From: Alectoria sarmentosa
Taxonomy: Eukaryota; Ascomycota; Lecanoromycetes; Lecanorales; Parmeliaceae
Length of the DNA stretch: 21,431 nucleotides
Direction of reading: 5' to 3'
Assembly: GCA_009733775.1 (NCBI GenBank)
Contig: WOGZ01000456.1
Span: 1-21,431, forward strand
This document shows, piece after piece, positions 1-9,557 of this stretch. Every line of letters begins with the position of its first letter. Position 1 is the first letter of the stretch. The notes below the pieces were generated by a model. It made no database searches and was not told where the DNA came from. It saw only the letters and a program-made list of their open reading frames with translations. Both the position numbers and the translations under genes were made by a program.

Positions 1-517
1 CCCTCGTATCCACCCGCACCTCCGCCGCCGTCGTCGTCTCCCTCTCGCCGCCGGCCACCTCGCAGACGAACATGAGCTGCAGACTCGCGCCCCCGGCCGT
101 TCCTTCTTCTTCCTCACCCTCCCTCCCAACGGTCACCCACGCGAGGGCGTCAATCTGCTCGACGACGCGTTGGACGCGCAGGCCCGTTTCTTCGAGGACT
201 TCTCGCGCTAGACCGTGCAAGAGGGTTGCGTCGGTGGATTCGACGTGGCCGCCGGGGACGGCGAAGAGGTTGGGGAAGGCGGCGTCGTGGGCGGCGCGCT
301 TTAGGAGGAGGAGGAGGGGGCGGGGTTTATTGGTGGTGGTTGTGGTTGTGGTGGTGGTGATGGTGGTGGTGGTGATGGTGGTAGGGGAGGGTTTGAAGAT
401 GAGGGCGCCGACGGCGAGGTGCTGGGGGCGGAGTGAGGGGGGGAAGTGGCTGAGGTATTGCGCTTTGCTTAGGGATAGGAGGCGGGCGAGCGGTATTTTG
501 GGGATGCTGGCTTTCAT
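1..517 (-). CDS. Nudix hydrolase, 5' part (cut by window edge)
   Basis: Reading leftward from the ATG at 517-515, the frame stays open for 172 codons to the window edge, so the C-terminus is missing. The Nudix signature is clear: GGHVE at residues 89-93, Asp96, then REVLEETGL at 105-113. This is the metal-binding Nudix box; the spacing before RE is one residue longer than the textbook pattern. Nudix enzymes hydrolyse nucleoside diphosphates linked to another moiety; the substrate cannot be told here. Residues 46-62 are a Thr/Ile run coded by a GGT/GAT-type microsatellite, followed by five leucines, just before the catalytic box. No upstream in-frame ATG was seen before the chosen start. No signal peptide is evident, so a cytosolic or organellar enzyme is likely. 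Family call is firm; subfamily is unknown. Confidence 0.85.
   Translation of the reverse strand, partial: MKASIPKIPLARLLSLSKAQYLSHFPPSLRPQHLAVGALIFKPSPTTITTTTITTTTTTTTTNKPRPLLLLLKRAAHDAAFPNLFAVPGGHVESTDATLLHGLAREVLEETGLRVQRVVEQIDALAWVTVGREGEEEEGTAGGASLQLMFVCEVAGGERETTTAAEVRVDTR
332..382. repeat. GGT/GAT trinucleotide microsatellite inside the Nudix gene
   Basis: Imperfect run of GGT triplets with GTT, TGT and GAT variants. On the coding (minus) strand it reads ACC/ACA/ATC, giving the Thr/Ile stretch at residues 46-62 of the Nudix protein. Length change in units of three would alter the protein without breaking the frame. Confidence 0.85.
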
Positions 518-1568
518 GCTTGGAGGTTGCGGGTTCGAGTTGGGGAGGCGGCTTGGGCTTTGGAGGCTGGGGATTGTTCGAGGGGGGTTGGGGTTTGTGG
601 TTATGGGTTTTGGGGTTTGGGTAATGTGGAGTTGGGTGGGGGATTTCTGGATTTGTATTGAGCGTCGAGGACGGAGGAGTGTTGTTGGGAATGTTTAACA
701 CGGATGGATGGTGACGGGAGAGTTGTGTTGATACTCTCTGTGACTTGTCACATAGTGCAAGGTTGTCTTTGTGTCATTGAAGGGCTTTGTTCCCCAGATT
801 GGCAAACATCCTTCAGCCCGTTGTCTAGCCAGTCGCTGATACTGTATATAGAACATGCTCCAGGCAAGCTTTGGAAATGACTTTTTCATCCTTCTTGAAA
901 ATGGCAACAGTCAACCGATCCAAGGATGCGTTGAGTGTGAAACCAGCGAGCCCGGACACGAGAGGTACTCCAGTAAGACATGAGGATAGAAATCATTGGT
1001 AGTTCATGGGCAGTTTTATTCCCCTCTCTCACATCCTATTTATGTTTTTGGTAAGATCTCACGTAATCGAGACTTTTCACGACATGAACACAGCGAATTC
1101 TGAAAGCTGTTCGGTCTCAGTTCAATGGTTTCATCGCAGCGTTGCTTCTCCTCCTTGCTATCCTTATTCCAACAGAATTATCATATCAAGCGAACGAGAT
1201 CAGGACCGAAGGATCAACGTTCATGTTAAGCGAGGGCCATTTTCCATGTGAATGAAGACTGTATGCCGACACTCATGTTGTCGAAATTCGGGTTCCCAGC
1301 CATGTTTCAGCTATGACCTCTGCGCCTGTCGACTATACCACTCCAGTAGTATAGGGTCAAAGACATTCCCCAAGAGACTGCTGAGATAGAATTCATTCAT
1401 CTTACACATCACTTATGATCACCGTTCTTCCTATATATCCTACTTTTTGACACATGTTCATCAGCACTCGTCACCGTTGACACATGTAGACCTCACATCG
1501 ATTCCAGAGCTTTGGATCCGCACTGCCAAGCACACCGAGAGGGATCTCAATACAGCAGAAGATCCAAC
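518..1568. other. Intergenic: no supported gene
   Basis: Lies between the 5' end of the Nudix gene and the 3' end of the 696-residue secreted-protein gene, so it should hold the Nudix promoter. Positions 530-690 are strongly G-rich on the plus strand (C-rich on the Nudix coding strand), which gives low-complexity Pro/His/Asn ORFs that I do not accept as genes. The rest has ordinary composition; short ORFs there show no known motif. Confidence 0.6.
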
Positions 1569-4344
1569 TTAAGCGCATGTAAAGCCACAATTCCCAGACC
1601 GACTCCCGCTGTCATACGCCCCGAAATTACAATGATGCTGCTGATCCCCCGTCTGCCAGTTCCCCTGCCCCGGAAACTCAAACCATAGCGGATCGCTATC
1701 GACAGCTCCGACCTGAATATTCAACGTGTTCGGTAGCTTGCTATAAAACCGTGTCCAAACTCCTTGAGGCGACTCAACGACGGTGTCGTTCGGGGTGCTG
1801 ATTTCGACTTGATTGGCATCGAAGATCGTGACGGTGAGTCGGTAGTGTGACGTGTCCGTTCCGGGGCCTTCGTTCAGTTGGTATTGAATTACGTGCACGC
1901 CGCACCAGCCCGGTGCGTAGCCGGCGGCGACATTTTGGGCTGATTGGCGAGAGCTTGGTTAGCTTCGGGGATAGTGTTGAAGGCAGGCTTTGAATTTGGG
2001 AATGGAGTCGGGCATTGGGGGTTTGGCAGAGGAGTGGGGCAGGGAAGGTCGATGAAACGTACCGGAAGTTGGGCCATAAGGATCGCTTGGACAATTGTAC
2101 ACACAGACTTGCGTTTCATATGCCTGCACGCATGGGGGAGGCGCCGTGAGAGCAGCTTGCACAATCTCATTCGCATTGTCCCAGAATTTGGCGCTGGAGC
2201 CCGGCTTTCCGCCAAGGCCTTGAATACAGGCGTTACAGGAGACTGTAACGTTGGGTCAGATCTTTACGCAGGACTCTGGGCGTTGGTCTACTTACAGCCG
2301 GGGTCCCCTGACGAGGCAGCGGGTGGAAAGAATCGGAGGTCGTACGTTGCACAGACAGGAATGTTGAAGAAGCCGGCCGTCTCTGGTGCGATGTCGAGCT
2401 CTTGCAATGATTTAACTAACTCCGATGTGAGTGGCTGGCCCGAGCTGAATGCGTCTTGGTATTGGCTTGCGGCATCGTAATTAAAGTCGCCGACTTGCCA
2501 TGAGGCCACTGAGCCTTTTATCGCACTTGTGATGTTGAAGGGTTCGCCAGGAAGGACGGAAAAGGGTTGGCTCCACCCTTGCGGGGTAGTTGGCATGAGA
2601 TTCTGGTCGCTAGGAAAGAGAAGAGGCTATGTCAGCAAAATTTATTTGAAAGGTGTCTGTGAAAGGCATTCATACGCTCCGATTACTCCTGCATTGAAGA
2701 TTCTTGCCATACCTCCAGGAGCATCGCATATGGTGAGTGTTCCAAGATTATCAGTATCCTTCAAGCTATTCAGGCAGTAGCCCTGGTCGATTCCCTGCTG
2801 CTGAACATTGCCACCTGTGTCTTTGATAGCTACTCCGTATGGCACATACATGATGAACACGCCGGAGTCAATCCATGCGAAACTTTGGTCATGATTAGCG
2901 AAACCGACGCACTTTATGCTCAGAGGAGTGCTTACTTGATGGCTTTATATGTAAAGATTCTGACAAAGTTGTCAAGGATACCAGTCTCGAGTCCCTGAGT
3001 GTAGTCCGATTGCACCCAGAAACCGTCTGTGAAGATTTCCGTCCACTCGGCAATAGATGAGTTTGAACCGATGGTGTTGTTGAAGGCAGCTTCCACTCCA
3101 GTAGATGTACTTTTGAGATAGTTCCCGATAAAGTCGGTGATGGTCGAGTACCTTTATTCAGTGCACCAAAAGATCAACATGGGTTCTAGTTTGCTGTGAA
3201 AAGTAATTCATACTCGCTAAATCTCTGGTCGACGACTGGTCCGATGCTATTCGCGGTGGCAAAGGCCGTGATGAAGCTGAATATTGCACTGATGGCTCCA
3301 AGGATTGGGCTGATGGCAGCGTTCTAAAGGGTATCAGATCTGAGACCCGAAGTAGTCCGGTCACCGCCTTCAAGGGGAAAAGCCGAAGATCAGAGGTGAA
3401 AAAAGCTTACCAATGGTCCAAGAAGAGCGGATCCGAGCCCCAGAAGTCTGTAACCAGGTTTTAGAGCTAAGTCACAGCAAAGTAAATGACACTCACGGAG
3501 TGATAGTTCCCATTATTTGTATCCAAGTGGCAGTGGGCGATGGATTCGTGAAGAACACCTCAAACGAGTAAGCAGGTTGTGGAGCAAGATTTAGTAATGA
3601 GCCTTACTGTGACGATGTTACCGCTCACTAATCCACCTATTGTGCCCGAATCTAATAGGCTGAAGTAGATGCCGTAGAGATAGTTGTTGATATTGACCAT
3701 GGCCGTGTAGGCAAGAAAACGTTGTGCCGTGAGGTCATTACCATTGTCCCAGTCTTTCACCTGAGTGCAACCAATGGCGTCACATTCTAAACTGTGTTTA
3801 GCTTGAGTAGAAGATTGGCCGCGTGCCTGCTCCGAGACTTACTGGAAGTGTAAGTACAAACAGCGCCGGGCGGATTGATATCGCTATGCATGAGCATGAC
3901 GCCGTCGACAGCACCGTCGACGGTCGCACTAGGTGGAGCAGCAGACAGTAGACTTGTCATGTATTCCATGACCTACCCGAAAACATGTAAGCGAGTAGAT
4001 TCACTCAGCAGATCTTGAAGACATACCGTAAAGGACTTCCATGACTCCGTAACAGTCGAAATATCGTTATTCAAGCATGACGAGGCGAGTGCGGAATCGG
4101 ATGTTCCTGATGGAGTGACAATTGCACTGGTTGTACCATTGGACGTAATTCCGACTGTCGTCGGCAGAGCTGCCGTCCCAGATGATGTAGAAAATGCTGA
4201 CACCGAGGAGCCTGAGGTGATGGGTGGTGAGGGAATGGCCTGTCTGACCAATAGCGGCGCTCGATCATGGGGGATCATGGATGCTTGGATGCAGGTCAAA
4301 GCAGTACATAAATGGCATAGCACGGTCAATGAGAGTATGCGCAT
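1569..4344 (-). CDS. Large predicted secreted protein of unknown function, 696 aa, 11 exons
   Basis: Exons: 4344-4027, 3972-3843, 3753-3608, 3558-3497, 3447-3411, 3323-3214, 3151-2936, 2882-2676, 2609-2296, 2242-2063, 1939-1569. Every intron is GT-AG (43-123 nt) and all ten junctions keep one frame to the TGA. The intron 2 acceptor is the least certain: the first AG after the pyrimidine tract breaks the frame, the next (GAAAG) keeps it. The N-terminus (MRILSLTVLCHLCTAL) looks like a signal peptide. It is followed by a Ser/Thr-rich linker (about 40-85), a helical region with ATVDGAVDGVMLMHSDI, and a hydrophobic Gly/Ala/Ile stretch (about 220-258) that could be a membrane or packing helix. Several Asn-X-Ser/Thr sites are present. 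The last 180 residues are cysteine-rich, with SCNAC near 515 and an ending NCGFTCA. I do not recognise the family. A secreted or wall-associated location is inference. Confidence 0.85.
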
Positions 4345-6663
4345 CCTTGAATATGGGGTCAATACAATTGCTAAGATTGATAAAGACGTCTATCAAACAA
4401 ACAAAAGAGTGGACGCGATATATAGCAAATAAGGAGAGATTACAATAGTCATGAATTAGATACCATCCGAGAATTAAAACGGTGAACACACAAGAGTCCG
4501 CGATAGTCTGCCTTCACGCTCGTATAAGTAATCTTATCACTATTTAGAAAAAATTGTTTTGACGGGATCAAATTTCGGTCACAGGGATATCCATTGAGAT
4601 GGAACGATAGGAAGGAAGTTTGACATCTACCTCTGTTGCGCTTCGGAGGGCGTATGTTGGAGTCGTTCACCTGAATATGCAATGTATGACGACATTTATG
4701 GCAGGAATTCATATAAAAGAGGATTGAAGCGCGAGAATCCAACAACATGATCAAATAGTCAGGCACATGAAACAAGAGACCGACCCCAAGAATGAACGAA
4801 TACAGAAGGTCTTTCGCATTGTCAGAGGCTTAGAGAGTGAGTAACGGTACGGAGTGACAACTAACATCTACCAAGCGCAGTGTATGGGTCGAAGATACAA
4901 GTGCCTGGCCACGAACATAACGTAAGAGCACAAGTGTAGCTTTGGGTCGGAAATGAAGATTGCAGATGTAGCGGTAGGGGGCCCGAAAAATACGAGGTAT
5001 GTGCCCCAAGAAAGCATGCCCTACGTCATTGTAGCTAAGCACTCAGTCGGACCTTGGCATCCGACAAACATGCGAATTGGTCTCAAGCTTTGGGAGAGTC
5101 CTTCGGTGACAGCGTGATTTCTTTCTTCAAAGCCTTCCATTTGGGATCTAAAGCAATGTGTCGGGACTTTTTTCGATTTACTGTTACGTAGCTGCTCAGG
5201 CAACGGTAAGTGACGGAAACGGTGACCATAATTGCCTCAATAGTCAAGACGCTAAAAAAACAATCTGTAGATCAGGAGTGCAATCAAGGAGGCTCCAACA
5301 GTAGCTGTAGCCCTCGACGCTGTGCTGTTTCAAAGAGATCTGTTCTAATTCGTGTGTGGGGACGAGGGGGGCGGGGGCCAATACCTCGATGCATAGCCTC
5401 GGGCTGTGACTAGATATATGGAGATTACGCAGCATCAGCGGAGCGGAGTAGTCAAAAAGGATGCGTCTGACACATTCAATGCTCAAATTCAAAGGAAACT
5501 CCTCGCCGCCATTTTGGCCCCAATAAGTTGGCCGATCAGCATCTTGAAGGCGCAAATTTCTGTGGTAGGATCCACCGTAGAGGCCACGGCCACTACGGAT
5601 GTGCCGCAAAAGAACTACGATTTTGGGATACCCTACCATATCGACGCGCAGATGAGGTCCCGCAGTGGTTCGTTGGTTTTCCAGTGCTGTTCTAGCTTCC
5701 ATTCTGTTCTTGACGCCAGTGTTTTAGTGTGGATCGGCATCGCTGTCAAGTTCGGTGCTAGTATCATCAACGGATCCCGAATCCGAAGTGCGCAAGTCGG
5801 AAGTCGCAGATGAACGGCCTGCATCCTGCCTTGAAGGAGACCAAAGTGTTAACAGCTTCTTCCGAGTAAGGAATTGACGGTGATTGCAGATGAATTAGAG
5901 GAAGACCAGAATGCATCATTTGCTGTGCCTCTAGGGTCCAATCCACTGCCAGACCAGAGTTGGCATACCCGCCTTTGACAAGGCGATTAGATATTCTTAC
6001 CACTCCCGAGATCTAGTTGTGGCTCCAAGGCATGTTTACTGTTGAATCACTAGTCAAGATCAGAAATTAAAGACTGGGGTAATGTGTATGCTTATGATTA
6101 TGGAGAATCACTCAGTAAATAGCGGCAGTGCTGCCTCTTGAAGTCCTGTCTCCATCAACAACGTACTTACCTAATACTTGGTCAGGATGTGACATTCGAT
6201 GTATAGTTGCTGCAATGTTGCGGTGGTGTTTTATCCAACACCGAGGAGACCGGAGTAGGCCGCCCACCTCAATGACTTATCACTGGCCGGGACTAGCGTC
6301 CAGCCTAGAGTCTAAATATAAAGTGGGACTACCGAGGTACTAGCTTGTTTCGTGCAGACCACCCGAGCAACGTATCATTGTGATAACTTGTCTACAACTG
6401 CCTTCACTGATAGAACGAGTCTCTCTATCATTCCTTCATGTTGCAATATTACTACTCTTCATTCAGCCATCATTGCGACCGGGTCAGGATTCCAGACTTG
6501 CTGGAGCAGGAATATGAGCATATTTGAGGCACTTTATGGGGGGGACGAATGATGCGCAGTATCTATCGCTGATGCCATTCGCGTCGTTCGATGGGGTCAA
6601 CCCGCAGAAGGGCAAAGGAGCAAGCATAAAAGGACGGACCAAGGGGAAAGTGTCTTGCTAATA
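4345..6663. other. Intergenic: no supported gene
   Basis: About 2.3 kb between the secreted-protein gene and the transposon. The first few hundred bases should carry the promoter of the minus-strand gene. ORFs of 60-152 codons occur on both strands (largest at 5244-5702 minus, with an overlapping one at 5406-5813 plus), but none has a recognisable motif, signal peptide or splice structure linking it to neighbours. The minus-strand stretch 5767-6003 has protein-like composition and could be debris of a gene, but I cannot identify it. Confidence 0.55.
6662..6663. repeat. TA target-site duplication, left
   Basis: TA directly precedes the left inverted repeat and is matched by TA at 8971-8972. 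TA duplication is the rule for the Tc1/mariner-pogo superfamily. Confidence 0.85.
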
Positions 6664-6688
6664 CAGTCGAACCCCGCCATAACGGAAT
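6664..6688 (+). repeat. Left terminal inverted repeat of the pogo element (25 bp)
   Basis: CAGTCGAACCCCGCCATAAC followed by GGAAT; exact reverse complement of 8946-8970. Beyond this point the two ends diverge. It remains GC-rich although the interior is heavily mutated. Confidence 0.95.
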
Positions 6689-6692
6689 TCGG

Positions 6693-6703
6693 CATAACGG
6701 AAT
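6693..6703 (+). promoter_or_regulatory. Subterminal repeat CATAACGGAAT, left
   Basis: Repeats the inner part of the left inverted repeat. Same-orientation copies lie at 8900-8910 and 8917-8927. Repeated subterminal motifs in such transposons often serve as transposase binding sites; that role is inferred here. Confidence 0.5.
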
Positions 6704-7435
6704 ACCCGCTATAGCTGAATGAGCCCGCAGTTTCTCCGCAAATCCTCATACAAATAACGGAAAACCTCGTCATAACCGATACGGAATCTTTTCATAGGAT
6801 TTTAACGAAATGACCGAATCTTTTTCTACTGCTTTGGGACGTACATTCAATCCTTCACCTTTCAAAAAACGTTATACGATTGTCAAAGATAATCAAAGAA
6901 AAACCTTATAAGATTAATATAGCGATGATTTTAATAAAAAGCAATTTTTTAAATGGTTCAATCAATGATGATAAAAAATATATAATTATTTCCTTAACAT
7001 TTTTATTTGCAGCGAAATTCTTTCAAATAAATTCGCTTATTTTGATCAAAATTATATTATTTTTTAAAAAGACAAAGCTCGTACGATGAAAATCAATTAA
7101 ATAAATCTTAAAAAGTCTCTTTTTGAGTGAGTATAACGATATGAAGTTAATTATAATATTTTGATTAATAATATTATTCGTGTTAAAGTCGAGCAATTTT
7201 GAAAAGCATTATTCATATATCAAAAATAATTTGTATTCAAGTTTTCAAATAATTAATTAAATCGTTTTAAAAATCGTTATAATATATAATAACAAAATAA
7301 ATATAATAAAATTAATTCTGTTAATCGAAATAAATATATCGTTGAAATTATGATTGAAATTCGTAAAATTAATTAGTTTTTTAACTTTGAAAACATCTTC
7401 AATATGAATAAAATGAATTATTTTTAAAAGATGAT

Positions 7436-7726
7436 TGTCATGATTTCATTCTTTTTACCTTCCCACCTATCATGCGGGGCTCGATCGGGCCTAGCGCGGC
7501 TTGGCATTGTTTGCATACTCATGCGGGTTTCCCATTCTACATAAATCCTCATTCGATAATGAAAAAGTGTTATAATTTCATCCTGCCTTCCCAGTACGCG
7601 GCTCGATTGGGCCTAGCGCCTTGGCATTGCCTACATATTCGGCTTCACAGCATATATTCTCTCTTTATAGTTATTATTTCGTATATATCGAAATACAAGC
7701 ATTCAGCATCATTTCGTTCTCTGATA
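7436..7726. mobile_element. 291-bp GC-richer insertion inside the dead transposase
   Basis: The transposase motif FWKMI is interrupted after 7435 and resumes with (P)DKDLNTKRVS at about 7732. ATGAT occurs on both sides (7431-7435 and 7727-7731), fitting a 5-bp target duplication. Insert plus one duplicated copy is 296 bp, which exactly explains the change of frame between the two transposase halves. Inside are GC-rich stretches unlike the surrounding DNA and two related units: GGCTCGAT.GGGCCTAGCGC..CTTGGCATTG occurs at 7478-7509 and 7600-7629. The insert has no clear inverted ends and no coding content I can support. It could be a small non-autonomous element or a piece of foreign DNA. Confidence 0.6.
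7442..7716 (+). repeat. Imperfect tandem repeat, about two units of 120-136 bp
   Basis: The motif ATTTCAT/GTTCT-like recurs at about 7442, 7574 and 7710, and the GC-rich core (CTCGAT, GGGCCTAGCGC, TTGGCATTG) recurs at 7478 and 7600. Units differ by substitutions and small indels. The repeat fills almost all of the insertion in the transposase. Confidence 0.65.
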
Positions 7727-8899
7727 ATGATATTCGATAAAGATTTGAATACGAAGCGTGTGAGTGATCAGAAATAAAAAAAAGTTCGTATTATAATTGT
7801 TTTAACGTGTAATGCTATTAAATCTCGAAAGCTTTTTATTTAATATATCGATATATTTTTATAACGTTTCGTCTTCAAAAAACAAAATGCTCATTAATAT
7901 CGTTTTTATATAAATATTATAATACGACTTTTATGTTTTCGAGCGGCGAATATTTATGATTTAAAAACATTCGAAGTTTTTTAAAGAAATAACATTATAA
8001 CTTAAATGGTCAATGAGATCATAAAAAAATATCTTCGATAATTCGACAATTTTATAAAACGATTTATATTTCTTTTAATAAATAATTTCAGCGCTCACGA
8101 ATTAAAATGGGTCACGTTTTATGATAAAATTTTTATAAAGAAATTAAGATGAATAATTGTGATGTGATTATTTTCAAATGCGATCTTTATATATCAATTA
8201 TTGAATTAAAATATTATTCAAAATTGGAAAACGCACGTACGTCGTTAATATGTTCGATTTATAATCGAAAGCTTTGATATCGACAATGATCTTAAAACCT
8301 TAATACACGTTTTACGTGCAATTCAATAAGGAATTTCGATATAAAAAATCGATGTCAAGTTTGAAATTATACGGAATTGTTGAATACGTTTATAAGTTTA
8401 CAATTGATTTAGATCGAAGCTTATAAAGCCTATCGACGATTAATAATTTAAATTACGAAAGGTTATAATTATTATTGTGAAGAATATGATTGTTATGAAA
8501 CGTTAAGGTCAAATTCGTGAGCGAATAAGTATTTAAAACTTTTTGAACCTCATTATTGAAACGATTTATAATCAAAAAAAAGATGTGTTTTAAATTATTA
8601 TTGATCGATATGATGAAAAACGTGTGATCGAATCAAATGAAGAATATGAAGAAATAATCAATGTGTTTATTTCGAAGGTTTTATCGATTTTGAAAATCTT
8701 ATAAACATATGAGAAACAGCAGAAAGTTGAAGATTTAGTTTTTATGAAGGCTTTATGAAAATGTGAAAGAGATTTGTAACTCCGCAAGTCTGCTGATCTA
8801 TATTAAAATACCTTAAAAGATTGATTTGAAACGAAATAAATGAATTATATGATTATTATTTATATGTAAGGTTAAGATTATTTATTAGCGTATTTTCGT

Positions 8900-8927
8900 C
8901 ATAACGGAATACTCTACATAACGGAAT
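8900..8927 (+). promoter_or_regulatory. Two subterminal CATAACGGAAT repeats, right end
   Basis: Exact copies at 8900-8910 and 8917-8927, in direct orientation with the left-end copy at 6693-6703 and opposite to the right inverted repeat. Probable transposase binding sites (inferred). Confidence 0.5.
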
Positions 8928-8945
8928 GAGTCAGATGATTTTTCG

Positions 8946-8970
8946 ATTCCGTTATGGCGGGGTTCGACTG
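8946..8970 (-). repeat. Right terminal inverted repeat of the pogo element (25 bp)
   Basis: Exact reverse complement of 6664-6688, ending GGTTCGACTG, followed by TA. Confidence 0.95.
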
Positions 8971-8972
8971 TA
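8971..8972. repeat. TA target-site duplication, right
   Basis: Matches TA at 6662-6663. Confidence 0.85.
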
Positions 8973-9557
8973 GTGTTCTCCTCCTGTGAACTCGTTCTTG
9001 CACTATTCATTCAAGGCAGGTTCGACTTCTTGCTCTATTCCTCCTTCTCCTACGACCCTCCATGCGCTCAACAGGTAGCAACTGTTCACACTGATGAGTC
9101 ACACTGAGACCTTTCCCCGCACGCAAGGTTCCGTTACATTCCCGATCGTCTGAGATTCATGGCAGATAGGCCTCGTCGAAATCAAAAAATTACCAAATTC
9201 CACTGGCATATCATCCCACCACAAATGCTTTGAGGTTGTAATCATTTTGCACACAGCTCGGTCTATGTAGTCGGGTCGTTCTTGCAGCACATTACGCGGC
9301 TCGCTACCTGGCGGCGCTACCAGCCTCTCCCACGGTTTCACGAATGGAATTCCCACCTTAGTGGTCATAGTCACCAGGGCTCCAAGAGTCGCCGCCATCC
9401 ATGTTGTTTCACACCACAAGACTGGGGAATATGGTACCAGGAGCTACTGGGGGGTACGTCTGAGATAAGCCTTGGGCGTCGATGGGAACAGCGGTGCGGA
9501 GGCATTTCCATACGCCGGGCTAGGCAGGGAAACACGGTGTTAGGAGCAGTAATATAA
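8973..9557. other. No identified gene; one unexplained minus-strand open stretch
   Basis: A minus-strand frame is open from about 9440 to the TGA near 9099, with protein-like composition (PWERLVAPPGSEPRNVL, then KHLWWDDMPVEFGNF). It has no ATG near its start, a stop just upstream, and no family I recognise. It could be an exon or a fragment of a decayed gene. The rest holds nothing supported. Confidence 0.3.

Larger units (their letters stand above)
6810..8839 (+). pseudogene. Degraded pogo-type transposase (CENP-B-like helix-turn-helix plus DDE domain)
   Basis: One frame runs from the ATG at 6810 to about 7435, and continues after a 291-bp insertion from about 7727 to TAA at 8839. Many stops interrupt it but no other indel was needed. 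Recognisable order: N-terminal helix-turn-helix region (KDNQRKTL near 6885), CENP-B-type KFSN.. LNRFKNRYNI near 7250, first catalytic motif read as NMNKMNYF at 7401-7424 (family NMDET/SGLF), LTCNA near 7803, second motif NNFSAHE at about 8081-8101 (family DNFSAH), third motif region read as NAIFIYQLLN ending near 8205 (family ..QPLD), then IIQNWK.HVRRQ and HVLRAIQ.GIS. All three catalytic Asp positions read Asn, each by a G to A change. Stops fit Gln, Arg or Trp codons changed by C:G to T:A. About 580 codons without the insert, usual for this family. Confidence 0.88.
6664..8970 (+). mobile_element. Complete pogo-type (Tc1/mariner superfamily) DNA transposon, 2307 bp, dead
   Basis: Bounded by 25-bp perfect inverted repeats starting CAGTCGAACCCC and flanked by TA on both sides, as in pogo/Fot1/Tigger elements. 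The interior is very AT-rich, in sharp contrast to roughly balanced DNA on both sides. It holds one degraded transposase (6810-8839, plus strand) in which substitutions relative to the expected family motifs are C to T or G to A, the pattern of fungal RIP. The only break in the frame is one 291-bp insertion at 7436-7726. Subterminal copies of ATAACGGAAT near both ends may be transposase binding sites. The element cannot move by itself; ends and target duplication are intact, so it could in principle have been mobilised by an active relative before decay. Confidence 0.93.

Noticed and set aside
528..545. GGTTCGAG-type string resembling a tRNA B box
   Set aside because: No A box, acceptor stem or cloverleaf could be formed around it. 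No tRNA or rRNA gene was seen in the window.
327..701. Histidine/proline-rich minus-strand frame
   Set aside because: It overlaps the Nudix gene in another frame and simply reads the GGT repeat and C-rich upstream DNA.
1006..1251. 81-codon plus-strand frame with a hydrophobic start (ILFMFLV)
   Set aside because: It is short and isolated, with no further secretory or family features and no splice partner.
5244..5813. Overlapping frames of 152 (minus) and 135 (plus) codons
   Set aside because: They lie on opposite strands over the same DNA, and neither has a recognisable motif, signal peptide or splice partner.
7472..7777. 101-codon open frame across the insert in the transposon
   Set aside because: It crosses the insertion boundary into transposase remains, so it is a chance frame, not a gene.
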